NCBI RefSeq assembly: GCF_015706575.1
Contig: NW_024037056.1
Span: 8,445,176 to 8,509,175 of the forward strand
Reading direction: 5' to 3'
Length of the DNA: 64,000 nucleotides
Source of the DNA: Patiria miniata
Lineage: Eukaryota > Echinodermata > Asteroidea > Valvatida > Asterinidae
The first letter of the stretch is position 1, and each line of letters begins with the position of its first letter. Below are positions 24,101-36,794 of this stretch, piece by piece. The translations under genes were made by a program, and so were the position numbers. Below the pieces are notes generated by a model, which was not told where the DNA came from, did no database searches, and saw nothing but the letters and a program-made list of their open reading frames with translations.

Positions 24101-27100
24101 TATTCAAATCTTATATAGCAATGGATATCATAATCCATGACATTTAATGGCCGTTTTTGTATTGCAGTGATTTATATGTTAATATTAAGATGTACCTTTA
24201 ATGTGAGTAAAGAGACATTTTTTTATTGCAATATTTTCAATGTTCTAATTTTAAAGACGAAACAGTTACAGAACATGATGTTTTGTTTTGTAGAAGAAAA
24301 AATTATCATTGAATAAATACTTTGTGAAACTAGGAACTGAATTTGGCACAAAATAAAATAAATAAAATTGAATAAAATTAGCAAAATCAAAAGAGAAACT
24401 GAAAATGAAATTCACCTGATCGGCAGATGACCTGCTGTACTCTTTAACGGCAGTTTCATGATTAACCTGAAAGGGAAAACGAAATCTTTTAGAAGGATGG
24501 TGAATCAAATCAATAATGGTAACTTGTGAAATGGTTTACAAACAATGAAAGTGAAGTGCACTGTTATGATAGCAAGAAGAAGCGATGACTGAGGAAGAGT
24601 AACACACGCACGTCAGAATTGTTCTTAAAGTGAAAGCGTGCATGTTTTTGCCAATCCTATTGATCAAAGGACAATGAGGGCGTGCACACGACCTGTGTGG
24701 TACCATGTCAAACCTTCATACTGTTTGATCAGTCACAGACAGTCAAACATTTCTTCCACTTTGCCTGCCATGATTTTGTATGCAGACAGAAAACAGATCA
24801 CAATCATGTAAACACTGTGACTATCATCAAATTCCATCAAATACAAAGCTAACTGGTAGGCACAGCTGGCATATCAATCACCTCCAATCAAAGTATGGGT
24901 ATATTGAATTAACATGGGAATTCTTTAAGGAATAGATATGTGCTTGGGCGGTTTTAGACAAGTACGTTTAAGACCTGCTTGGGGCCTGGACGCTGATGTT
25001 CGGCTCAGGCCATTATCGGCAACCAGGCCACAAGCAAGTCTTAAACGTACGTGTACTTGATTGATACCGGCCAAGCACTTACTTATTCCCATTCATAAAT
25101 ACATTTTCGTTCAAAAAGTCAAAATATGTCGAAAAGGTCAAGTGAAATAGTGCTTAAGCACAGCAGGATTTTCTGCTTTAAGTAAGCACAACTTTTCTGC
25201 TAACTGTTAAGCAGCGCTATGAAATTAGGCCCTGAAATCAACAATCTGCAACCCTTGAGCCTACCTTGTCTGATGTTCCTTGCAAGACTTCATAAGGATG
25301 TAGTCTGCGTTGGACAACCCTCATATAGCGTTCCTTCTCTGGACACATATCTGGACACGTTCCCTTAATGGCTGCTAGGAATGCCAAGTTGGACTTCTTC
25401 TTCAGACCTGAATCAGTCAAGACAAGTAGGTGAGAATTGCTCCTACTTGACATGATGTCAGTACTGAATACACAATGTCAAAAAGTTGATGAGAAAAACC
25501 AATCATCTAAGAAGGTTACAAGAAATGCTGCATACAGGGTGAGGCAAAGGAAAGTGACCTGGATTAATGATTTTTTTCTTAAAAAGTAATGAAATTTGAT
25601 ACACCAATGAAGTATGTCTTAAAAGAGTATGAAGCCCGAGGAAGGGACAGGGTGAATTTTTTGTTGTAATTTGCTAATTCGTTTCCACGAATTACTAATT
25701 CGTTCGCACGAATTGCTATTTCGTTCCCACGAATTGCTAATTCGTTCCCATGAATTGCTAATTCGTTCCCACGAATTACCAACTCATTCCCACGAATTGC
25801 TAATTCGTTCCCATGAATTGCTAATTCGTTCCCACAAATTACCAACTCATTCCCACGAATTACTAACGCGTTCCTAGATGCACGAGTTAGCAATTCGCTC
25901 CCACGAATTAGGAAATCGTGCAAACGAAATAGCAATTCGTGGGAACGAATTAACAATTCGTGCGAATGAATTAGCAATTCGTGCGAACGAAATAGCAATT
26001 CGTGCGAACGAATTAGCAATTCGTGCGAACGAAATAGCAATTCTTGCGAACGAAGTAGCAATTCTTGCGAACGAAATAGCAATTTGTGCGAACGAGTTAG
26101 CAATTCGTGCGAACGAATTAGTAATTCGTGGGAACGAGTTAGCAATTCGTGGGAACGAATTAGCAAATTACCAAAACAAAATTCCACCCTGTCCCTTCCC
26201 GGGCTTCATAAAACAGGGGTGTGAGTGGAGTCCAAAAAAAATAGCTGAACCTGTAAATAGCCGAACCTGCGAGCGCGAAGCCCTTACTGCGTGGGGTCCG
26301 GGGGCCCAAGGGCCCCGGAAACATTTTGAAATGTAGGCCCTAGATGCTCTGTGGTGCATTTTAAAGCCTCCTGGCATGCCTGGGCTAACTATTGGTCGAA
26401 AATGTTTTGCAATTTATGCATGTTTTTAAGTTAACTTTTCCTTCATATTGGCTTGAAACTGCCTAAATGGCCTCCTTGTATATGAAAACTGGGAAATTCG
26501 ACCACGTTTTCCATATTTTAACTCCTTACTGCAGATGATACACATCGTCATCGCGTGTCCCGGCTTCTGATCGAGTCGCCTAATTTCTGCCCATTAACCA
26601 TGTGTTCCATCCAAATCCATTTCCACGGATTCGTAACCTGAGGATCGGTCTTGTCAATGTCCGTATCAAACTCCGAACCTCTTTGGATAATAACACAATT
26701 GTGTTACACTGACATCTTGCGGAATTAATAATGTCAAAATACGTTTGAAACGACACACGTATCAGCATGCAGCGGAATACATTCAGCATAGCAGGATGCG
26801 TGCATGCAATGAAATGCACACATGAACTTTGCCCCGCATGATGCCCTCTCTGGCGCGGCACGGCGACAATTTACTAGTCTTATTTCAAGGCTTTATATTT
26901 GCAACAAGACGATGTTTACAGCGAGTTATTGTGGAGATCATGTCACTACATGCATAGACACAGGAACGGCCACAAAGAGTCCCGACGTGCTTCATGGCGC
27001 ATGTGTGAATATTCATATTTATCTGCAGCCAATCACAGCGCAATGACTGTTGGTTCCCCGGATGCTGTTTACATGTTGTGTACAATACATTGAACACATG

Positions 27101-30100
27101 CGGCCTCGAGCTAAAAAATGGCATCGTATAGTACACACGTACGTATGTACAATATGTACATGTACATTGAATACTCGCTTGCACGCACCCCTGAGCTACG
27201 TGTACATGTATGTTGTAGAGAGCGGATCGCGTGCGTTCAGCGGAAAATAAAATAAACGGAAATAAAATCAAAGCTTACGCGCGGGGGAAAAAGCGGGGGG
27301 AAATCTGGACCATCGGAAGAAAAAAAGCGGAAAACAAAATGTGGCACGCTGAACAAAAAAGCGGAAATCGGCTAAATAGCGGAGATTTCACACCCCTGAT
27401 TAAAGAGTATGTTCTTCCACTCACCTGAAAAAAAGAAAAGAATTACTGAAATTGATCCATGCTAACAGAAGATGTGCACGTTTTACTAAAAGAATTTTTT
27501 TTATAACTGTCCATGGAAAGCCATTGGAAGTGTGGCAGGGCCAAATTTAAATTAAATTTTTTCAATGTATTTTTGTAGTGCTTTAGTACAGGAGTAGCCC
27601 CCCTGAGGAAATCCAGTGTTTTTATTAGATGTCCCCAACCCTTTCATAGTAGTGTTTCCCCCTGATTAGCTTACCCCAGTAACAAGTCCACATTGTATGT
27701 AAATTGCTCCCATGCCATTGGTTCCCCCTGTCCCAAGACCATGTGCCCTGCCACAGAAGCTATGGAGCTGAGTGAAAATTACAGATTACACGCAACCATT
27801 CAAATACAAAGGAGACTTTAATCATTTGAGTCAAGACTGAAACATTATTTTTACTGTTGGATTTTGTGTGTTGAATATGTCTTGAAACAAGAATTTGTCT
27901 TTCCCAACATATTCCAAAACAGGACAAATCTTGAGCAAAGGGCCAATCACTTTTATCTTCAAGTAAACTTGAATCCTCGATCCTGATTGGTGGATCCATG
28001 GCAACAAGCCGTGCTACATATAACCATGTAGCTTTTCTAAGATGCGATGTGTGCGTGTTCCATCTTAACTCTGCGTCAAGTTTGCTTGAAGATAAATTCG
28101 TTATCACACTCTAGCTCGTGGAACACGGAAAATGTAGTGTGTGTGTGTCCCACATACCACGAGGCCGAAGGCCTTCGGCCTCATGGTATTTGGGACACAG
28201 ACGCACTACATTATTCCGTGTTCCACTCGCGCTCGCGGGATAACTTATAGTATACCAGCAGGATATGTGACAGAGGGGCACCACACCGATCTTCTTACCC
28301 TATACACACCCTAGACTATTGTTACCTAACACATCCCCCTAGATATCTTAAAAGAATTCCTGAGATTCTGGTATTAAACACAATGACCAACACAAAAGAG
28401 GGGAGGGGGTTCCCCCTGTCACATATCGTGCCACAGATGATCACTTGACTTAGGATCAATGCCACTCAGAAAAGAATTCCAACAAGTGTTGAAGGTGCAT
28501 GACTAGTCCTTGTCAAAATTCCTCTCAAGTCAATAACAAGCACACATTTGGTAATATTCATCCCCTATTACTATGACAGGACTTGTGAAGTGATTTGTGA
28601 TGTAATGACGATGTGATATGTGATGGACTCGACAATACACTAGTTGCTACTTGCCTTGTCTGATGATCTTATCTCTGTCTTCTAGAATATCATATCTCTC
28701 CTGTGCAGTCAATCCAACCTGCTTGCTCAGTAAATGGCCAGGAACTGACAGATCTTATGTAAATAAAGACAAAAATGAACTGTTGGTAACAAATTAATAA
28801 GCAAACCGTTAGGCCAAAAAAAAAAGTCTCCGGTTTCTGGTATGGAGCTTGTCCCAAAAGTGGCGCGGCGACGCGGCTTTTTTTTTTTTTTTTGGCTTCA
28901 AATGTCGGCTGATGACTGCAAATGGTGCCCGACTAAACTTAGTGCAAATATATGGGAGTCCAGAGAGGCCACATAAAGCTTATTCTCGATCATAACCCCA
29001 TCTAAAAACACGTTAAAATTGTGCAGCAGCAGGATTCCAGTCAAACCAGTGAGTTTGGCGGTTTTGAGACATCATCTTGTATTGAAAAAAAAAAACTTTT
29101 TCATTTGCCGACGCGCATGGCTACGGCGACGCGCGCGCATACCAGAAACCGGAGATTTTTTTTTGGCCTTATATAGTGTTTTTCGTGCCACAAGTCAGGT
29201 AAAAGATTTTGCACTGTGCAATCCAATAGCTGGTGGTGCAAGGTACTACACATTGTGCAAATAGGTGCATAATGATTTACATCATGAGGTTATGCCAAGT
29301 GCCATGCCTTGTACAGGGGGGTACTAGGTGGTCAACCTCATGAAAGCAGCTTATCAGGTAATGTAATCATTGACAGTGAAGGACACCTGGTAGACCGAGG
29401 ACTGATTGTCACGGAGAAGCTTAGCACACAGAAACTTTCTTAGTACAGAACATGCTCGCTTAGCAAACAAAACCACATTACCAGCTAGAGTGCTATGCAA
29501 TGCATAGTTGTATACTACATAAGACGGGCCCAATTTAAGCGCATGTTTTTCTGCTAACAGAGCCTCTGTTGTTTCATGGAGACAGTAAGCAGTAAGCAAT
29601 TAAAAGGCATACTTATCTCACAGAAAAAATTTGCTGAAATCATTGACGTAGCAACAGAAGTCTCCATGCACACCCAACTGTTAGCACATCCACGCCATGT
29701 AGTGCTTAAGGTTAGCACAATTGTTGGCTACAGTTTGGCACAACTTTTCTGCAAATTGTTCAGCAGTGACTATGAAATTGGGCCCTGGTTCTCAGCTTCT
29801 TTCTGCTCAGTAGCTGCATGATGGATCTGCTTAACAGTTAGCAGAACAGTTGTGCTTACTACAGCAGAAAATCAGAGTTGTAACGAGTCACTGATTTTTG
29901 TGACTCGAGTCGAGTCGAGTCATTTTAAAGACGTGACTCAAGTCGAGTCAAGTCATTTTAAAGAAGTGACTCAAGTTGAGTCGAGTCATTAGGTCAAGAA
30001 GGTCGAGTCGAGTCGAGTCAAATATTTAGCTCGAGTCAATTCGAGCCACGAATATTTCAACACTATTTACCAAAATGTATAAAAGGGGGGCATAAATTTA

Positions 30101-33100
30101 GTCGACGTTCGAATCCAAGAGGCTTTATAAGAAATCGCCCAAAGCCAATGATGAAACAACGAATTGGAAAATAAATCCGGTTCCTGAATAGTATTTTGTG
30201 CATTCCAGAACCACAAGGTGGGAGTCTGTGACATGTTGTATGTTTGTAAATGAACATAACATTCGCACCGTAAGTCATTGCAAATACTCTTCATAAAATT
30301 TTGCTTTTATTTTTGGGACTCGAGTCTTATTAGCCTTCGCTCGAGTCGAGTCGAGTCTTTTGATGAGGGACTCGAGTCGAGTCATTTGCTTGCAGTGACT
30401 CGAGTCGAGTCATTTACCCATAGGGACTCGACTCGAGTCGAGTCACCAAAAATTTTGACTTGAGTCGGACTCGAGTCGAGTCACTGACTCGAGTCATTAC
30501 AACTCTGCAGAAAATTCTGCTAACCTTAAGCACTATTATATGCATGGATGTGCTGATGGTTAAGCGTTCTTGGAGATTTCTATTGTTACATCATTCATTT
30601 AAGTAACTCAATCCTCTGAGGTAAATGTGCCTTTTGCTGTATTTACTGCTTATGGTCTCCACAACAAAAGACAGAGGCTCTGTTTGCAGGAAATTGTGTG
30701 CTTAGTAGTGCCATGACTTTGGACCCATTTCTATTGAGGCATGTTAGTCACTCACTTGTCATTTTTGGACGGCCAGCTGACGAGATAGTACTACTACCTT
30801 GTGTGACAATGCTACTACCGTCTTCAGGGTTGACTTTGGTCTCTATCTTACGGTTGAATGGAGCTAGGGACTGCCTCACATTGGTCTGCTTGATCACATC
30901 ACGTCTTGTTGAGGGTACCTTTTGGTCTAAGGGTACAAATACAGAGAGGAAACATGTTAGAAAGAGAGTTGTCAAAAATTGTTGGAAAATCTACCATCAT
31001 GATGTAAATGTCTCGAGAGTGGGACGATACGTCAGTCAAAATTAACAAAACTCACATTTTATCACAGAATAAACCCTTTTGGGCTGATTCATACTACGTG
31101 GGAAAGTGAACGTAAATTTGAGACTCTGCGGCAACAGGGACCAACGTTCACCGTTCACCCAATCTTCCCTCGAGTTAAACCTACATAGCACAAATAATTA
31201 ACAATGTTTTCAAACCTATTTAATTTACAAAGCCTTTGAAGCACTTCAATACTTGATTACATTCAGGGCTTACGTAGGTAATTTGGTACTTTTTCAATGA
31301 CTGCCATTGTTGGTTTATCATGTCAATCACACCGGTCTGCAGACACAATGAGCTTGCTTCAGCCTTTGTGAATGGCTAAACGTTTAAACGTTTAAACGGT
31401 TCTTAAAATATTTGTTAAAAGTTTACAAATTTAAACGTAAAGTCACATCCTTAGTACCCTCACAAAATTGCATTTAGTCATTTCACTTTTACCTACCATC
31501 CTGAGACTGCCTGTTCTCAGACTTAGACCCTTGATCGCCTTGCCTCCAGAAGATAGTGACCGGCTTAGTGCCTCGTTTTAAGACTCTCACCTTCTTCTTA
31601 GCATAGGCTGCTGAATCCTGGCAAAAAACGAAGTCAAAAGAATGATACTTCATTTCAAACTATGTGTAAAATGGAATCCTACCTGAACAGCAGTGCACAA
31701 ATGAAATGACATTATTGTACGGCTCGGAGCAACAAGGTCTCACAGATTTGTTTGTTGAACTTTCCTGCTTCTGGCAAGGCTGGGTAATTAACAGCCTATT
31801 GATCAATAATGTCCCAGTAATTCTAACCACCACTTTATCAAAAGAATTATCGCTAACAATTCAAAACCTGACAAGATGCAACAATGCAACACCAAATCAA
31901 TGTTGTCATCTTCACAAGTCAAGAAATTGGTCAGAGCATTGCATATTATTTCTTTCTATGGACCATGCGCATGAATGAGGATAGACCTTTATCATGCCTC
32001 CACCATACCAGTCATGTTCCCTGTATCCAGTAACAGTATATGATAATGTTTTTTTGTGCAAAAAGTAACCAGACTATTTTTCCTTTCAGCCTCGCTTTGA
32101 TTACGTTAATTTGAATGGGACAAATCATGATGGCCGCAACATGATAATGGTCTATTGCACTAAAGCTCCACATGAGGGACACACTACATGTACATGTGCA
32201 TTCTTGTTCATGCGCACGACTCAAAAGTAAGCAAGACCAATTTTCCCCAAAATGTGAACAAATCACAGCGTCTTTATATGGGTGCCAGGCTTACAGAGGC
32301 AATGCAGTCCATTTAGATCTCTCCATCACTATTGAGGGTGGTCTTGTATACAAAGTCCATCAGTATTTAGATCATAATCTGAACATTGTGTGATTACTAA
32401 TGAACGCTTCAACTTACCTGTTCAAAGCCCTAAAGTTCACTAAAAGTTTCTTACATTTTGAGAGATTTACTCAACCGAAAGATACATGTACCGATACACG
32501 TGAACTCACATGATTCGCAAAATAAACAGTGGCTGAGTGCTTAGCAGGATTGGTGTAGACACGGGTAACGGGGCCATATTCAGAGAAGAACTCCTTGATA
32601 TAGACTCGGTTATTGACCATTGGTGGAACCCCCTTGATGATGATAGCCTGTAGGTGCTTGATCTCATCTGGGCTAGCCAAGCGTCGGGAAGCTGAACTAG
32701 AAGATGATGACCGTCGGGCTTTGTAGAGAGTAGTGAGGAAAAGTAAGTGCACTTCCATGCTCAATGGCATCAATACCAAGAAGGAAATTTTATGACAATG
32801 CCATTAACTTTATTTCACGACATAAGTTGTGTTCAATAAAATATTCTGATAAAACTGAATGAGAATTGAAAAAATTAAAAATATCATAATTATTTTGGCT
32901 GACGAGCTGTTTTTACAATGGCAAAATTTGTCACTGTTCAGATAATAAAACAGATTTCACATTTTCTGCATTTTATTGAGCAACAGATAATGCTCACAAA
33001 AGTTGCAGTTCTACATTGTAAAGCTATAAAGCCCTTCAGACAACTTCTGAAATATGAATTTTGGGGTTAGGTTTCTTTTACGGGTACCCAGACACCTGTT

Positions 33101-36100
33101 TTTTTTAAACTTCAATACGGTACCTGGATCCCCCACTTCCCGTAAATGTATACCACTAGTAATGATACCAACAATGTGACTGGATCTCAATATGGCTGCT
33201 TAACGACTATTAACCCTAACCGCCCTGAATCCTTCAAATCCTCATTGCAAAAGTGGAGGAATTTGGAAGATTAAGGTTACATGGCAAAAGTGCGTTACTG
33301 ATTTCGTAGGATGCATTTTGTCAAGGTCTTGGGCCGGACCTTGTGTTGTTTTTGCTCAACCATGAATAAATATAGGCCTGGATTATGCTTGAAATCCTCC
33401 GTATTGCTCAAGAATGTCACTGGCCAAGCCTCAACATATTGACAGTCACTGCTGCTGGATTTTGCAGGATTCAGGCAGTGGTCACCCCTCCAGGTACCAT
33501 ATTCAAGAAATAATGGAGAATAATGGAGGAATTTGCAGGATTGAGGCAGGATTTTGTAGGATTGAGGTTACATCCTAGCAAAAATGCCTAGGGAGTTAGG
33601 GTTACACTTTTTATGCACAGTGTACGGATTCTTTTTTATGCTTTTGTTTAATACATATAATGGAAGAGCCATGCAATAACTGACCTGGCTTGCTTTCATC
33701 TCTTGATCTCTTCCTTTCATCTTCCTGAGGCCTGTCTGGACTTCTTCGTTTTCTCTCTGGGCTGTGGCTATGACTTTGATGAGACTCCCTGCTCGATGCA
33801 TGGCTACCCCTTTGATCAGCCTCTCGGAGTGAGTCAAGACTTTTCCCACTGGCTTCTGCTATGGCTTTCCCAAACAGACCTGATCTCTTTATGACTGGTT
33901 TCTTTTGTTTGGAATCTCTCTTGATTGTGTCGGCTCCAAATGTCTCCAGATCTGTTATATCGCTTGAGGCAGATGAAAAAGGGTCGTCAAAGGATGTAAG
34001 AGTTCGTTTAGAGGCAGCCTCTGATCGACCTGGGGAAAGCTGCCTCTTTGATGAAACATCACTACGCTCATGATGACTTGATGGCTCTTTGACTTTGCCA
34101 AACAGCACCTTGCTGTGAGGTTTGGTTTCTCCTTCTATGGGCACTTCTCTTCGAAAATGAACTTTGGTTGGGGATGTGGACATCTGTTCAGATTTTATTG
34201 ATGATTTGCCAAAGAGGGGAGGATATGGATCTGTGGTCTTAGCAGATGCTTTGCCAAAGAGGTTTCTGGTCACTGAATCCAATCCTGGTGCAGCTTCTTG
34301 GCTTTTAACAAGGGATCCAGGAACCTCAGCTGGTGAGGAATTCGGAGAAGATACCTCACTGGGGCCTTCTGCCACAGAGTCTTTTGTAAAGGCCTGTCCA
34401 AACCTACTCCCAGCTGAGTCAGTTCCTTTGTTTGAGGTTTGGAGGACACGGGTGGAAGCACTCCCAAACGCGGGTCTGAAGGGAAATAGGTTGCTGGACT
34501 CGGTCTGAAATAGACTCTTTCTGGCAGGTGAGCTTTGGAACTGATTTCTAGCCTCAGATACATGTACCCCTGATTCATTGGAAGATTTTTGTGGGGACCC
34601 AAACATCCCACCGCTGACACCAGCTCCAGCCAATGTCCCATCAGATGCTGAACTTGAGGACAATTCAGAAGTCTTACTAAATAGTAATGGACCTTTTACA
34701 TTAGGCTGTAAGGTTGTCTGGGATGTGACTACCCTCCTGGGTGTATCTGGGTCTGTATCAGGGGTATCGGTACCCGATGACTGAGCTCCTAAATTTGCTT
34801 GGATGACTAGGTGGGTGCCTGATGAAGGGGAATCAGTGGCAATGACTCTACGTCCGCTGAAGAGCCCACGTCCTGAATGATGTTCCTCAGCCTCCATCAA
34901 GTCTCTCTGACGTCTTACTGATCCTGTAGTACAAATAGAGCCACGTTATGAAATGCAAACCAGCATGGATATATGATTCCAGCAAACCGTATCTATTGCT
35001 GGTGATATCACAATATGTGCAGTCCACTTAAGTAAACTACTGGTAGGGCCGTCTTTTCAGATTTTTAAACTTTTGTCTGAGACTAATTAGATATCAACTA
35101 ACAATGTTACAAGGCTCTATGTTTTGTATGGGGTTATTACTCAAATTTTCTTTGCAGATTCCAACACCATTCTCAGTTACAAATAAGACAATTTAAATAA
35201 ATTACTTGTTCATCCAAGTAATACTTTGTTTTGAGGCAGATCAGATTGAAGTTGATGGATAAGACAGGCCTACTTACAGACATGACTTTGAGTTCTTTAG
35301 ACAAATTCGGACACTGAACATGGACTTTGACAATGCATCAACTTTTTCAAGTGGCAAGAGTTTTGTTACAGATGTCTTTACGTGACTTGTTATGGAATTA
35401 ATTTGCTGACAACTTCTGATGGAGCGCTTACATGTTTACGTTCAATACGCTTCTACAGTATGCAGGGGTCCAAAGTGTGCAAGTGATACAGCAGGCCTGC
35501 ACTGCAAGTGAAGTATGTTTATTTTTTGTGTGTAATATTTACAGTTCTACAGGTACCTACATGGGGTACCCAGTACCCCCCAAAATAATCATAAAAGCAC
35601 ACCTTTATGTGCCATACATATTTGTATCTTTATGCAGTCCGTGACTTTGTTTATCCTTATTACACTTGTACTTACTTGAACTTCTTCCCTGCGTTTGTAA
35701 CTCATCAGGGGTTGCTCTGGGTGTTCTTATTCCTCGAGGACCACCCTGGGATGAGAGCCGTCGAAGGGCTTCCTTCTTCTGAAAAGTAATACGATGAAAG
35801 CAATCTGCTTTACAAATCTGCTCAAAGTTCTAAATAACTGAAGGTCCCATTCATTGGCGGACCCTGAAGAGGCAATGGGGGCCATGCCCCCCCCCCCCCC
35901 AAACATTTTTATAATTTTTTTTAATTTTTAGGAAATAACTTAAAACATCATGTATCTCCCTTGCAAGCCTTCAGCTACACATACCTTTTAGTTTTAATAT
36001 TACAATGTTGAAATAGTGCACGATACTATTTACTTAATCCCCTTCCCCGATTTGAAATAAAAAAATACTCTAGCCCTCTTGGCCCCCTGAAAATTTGGTT

Positions 36101-36794
36101 CTGGACTCGCCCTTGGTTCCATTTGCATTAAAAGCCAACGTCCATGTTGTCAATGTGTCTTAAAAGTGTGCAGTTGCAAGACAAGACAAGTAGTGCTTCT
36201 TGGGGGCGCGGCCCCTTCCATCACCTTATATATGTATACCATGCTTACCTATGTATTGACATTGACATGGAAAATAAAGTGAAGTGAAGTGATGCGCAGA
36301 TGCGGAGTGGGCATGAAGTAAATTTTAATCAATAGAGGGCGCTTTAGAAACGCGCAGATGGCATGAAGTTAATCATGTTAATTTTATTCAACAGAGGGCG
36401 CTTTATTGGATGCCTGGATGTGCGGATGCGGAGTGGGCATGAAGTAAATTTTAATCAATAGAGGGCGCTATAGAAAACCGACTGCGCATCCATGCAGCCA
36501 TGCCCATGAATGCGCGGATATTATGGAGTGGCCCTGTATTCTATAGTTACTAGTTGTGCCAAATCTCTGGCTACGCAGTTGAATCAAATTTTAATCACAA
36601 TATTCTATTCAGAAAACAATGGAAAAAGGAGTCACCAAATCATAATGAACAGCGCCCTCTACTCACACATTTTCTAATGTGAAAATTAAAATTGTCAAAT
36701 GCAAGAAAAGCATAACCAAAACCAGATTAGCCTAGGCTATGTGTAGGCCCTATATGTTTACCTTTTTTTGATTGTAAGAACTTCGGCTGCTCAT
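21119..36794 (-). CDS. MCM3AP: GANP / MCM3-associated protein (SAC3-domain mRNA-export factor), 5' part
   Basis: Eleven coding exons, in coding order: 36794-36762, 35778-35676, 34923-33685, 32718-32510, 31617-31497, 30926-30756, 28744-28655, 25407-25265, 24466-24416, 23616-23405, 21325-21119. Phases agree at every join, giving 859 codons and no stop. Residues 46-458 are Ser-rich with FG-type repeats (LFGK, MFGS, AFGS), as in GANP of vertebrates. An RRM spans about 480-565 ([18 protein letters not shown]). The SAC3 domain starts near 671 ([14 protein letters not shown]) and runs on through [29 protein letters not shown] and [23 protein letters not shown] scaffolds TREX-2 at the nuclear pore. 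The start ATG is the only one in a short first exon ([11 protein letters not shown]) and has a good donor. The 28744-28655 exon uses a GC donor. The expected C-terminal half (rest of SAC3 and the MCM3-acetylating region) is absent; see findings. Confidence 0.95.
21630..22110. mobile_element. TTAA MITE family A, copy 3
   Basis: A 481-bp, more diverged member of the family at 13970-14485, lying in a GANP intron. Ends are AGGGAATGTACAACATTTGC and its inverse, with TTAA on each side. The central palindrome is present but altered (CCAACGCTGGTCAGTCGACC). Confidence 0.88.
24940..25078. repeat. palindromic MITE-like repeat in a GANP intron
   Basis: An imperfect inverted repeat from TGCTTGGGCGGTTTTAGAC to GGCCAAGCAC. 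A relative with the same arms and the same downstream ATTCCCATTCAT motif lies at 56689-56839, which shows this is a dispersed family. Confidence 0.65.
25630..26208. mobile_element. foldback element with ATTCG-unit minisatellite arms
   Basis: A 579-bp element bounded by TGAAGCCCGAGGAAGGGACA and its inverse (cccttcccgggcttca), with TA outside both ends. Each arm is a head-to-tail array of units of about 21-22 bp such as ATTCGTTCCCACGAATTGCTA. The two arms are in inverse orientation and meet near 25890, so the whole could form one long hairpin. The open frames across it (RSHELL- and RANELAI-type repeats) are by-products of the repeats. It lies in a GANP intron. Confidence 0.88.
26214..27398. mobile_element. 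hAT-like non-autonomous element
   Basis: A 1185-bp segment bounded by CAGGGGTGTGA and its inverse TCACACCCCTG. CAGGG-type ends are usual for hAT elements. The 8-bp flanks do not match, so the duplication is lost or the left boundary was disturbed by the adjoining foldback element. The interior is relatively GC-rich (gggggcccaagggcccc near 26305) and has no recognisable transposase. Confidence 0.65.
28101..28243. repeat. 143-bp palindromic element in a GANP intron
   Basis: Arms of about 70 bp run from TTATCACACTC to GCGGGATAA, and the centre is a perfect palindrome, GAGGCCGAAGGCCTTCGGCC plus TC. No clear target duplication. Confidence 0.75.
28812..29168. mobile_element. PIF/Harbinger-like MITE, copy B
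   Basis: A 357-bp copy of the element at 20609-20980 in the opposite orientation, with TTA flanks (28809-28811, 29169-29171) and the same GGCCAAAA ends. It lies in a GANP intron just upstream of the exon with the GC donor. Confidence 0.88.
29873..30507. mobile_element. hAT-type foldback element with GAGTC minisatellite arms
   Basis: Begins CAGAGTTGTAA and ends TTACAACTCTG. A perfect 8-bp duplication, CAGAAAAT, lies at 29865-29872 and 30508-30515. CAGAG ends plus an 8-bp duplication indicate hAT. Both arms consist of GACTCGAGTC-like units in tandem. The middle (about 30050-30300) is non-repetitive with no transposase. It lies in a GANP intron. Confidence 0.88.
32038..32157. repeat. dispersed repeat, copy in GANP intron
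   Basis: About 120 bp, containing TTTTTTTGTGCAAAAAG and ATGGCCGCAACATGAT, matches 38952-39073 in NUP42 intron 1 in the same orientation. Family unknown. Confidence 0.7.
33220..33590. repeat. AGGATT-rich dispersed repeat
   Basis: Irregular repeats of a GCAGGATTGAGGCAGGATT type in a GANP intron. The reverse-complement sense occurs at about 40770-41010 in NUP42 intron 2 (AATCCTCCAAAATCCTCC), so the same family sits in both neighbouring genes. Confidence 0.55.
36291..36476. repeat. imperfect tandem repeat (AGAGGGCGC units)
   Basis: Three head-to-tail units, each containing a GGCATGAAGT motif followed by an AGAGGGCGCT motif, lie in GANP intron 1. Confidence 0.65.

Noticed and set aside
25672..26168. 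CRISPR-like regular repeat array
   Set aside because: No distinct spacers, units are near palindromic and the arms are mutually inverse. The genome is animal.
25579..26336. Long open frames on both strands encoding repeated RSHELL and RANELAI peptides
   Set aside because: The unit length keeps frames open in several registers. The whole lies within a foldback transposon in a GANP intron.
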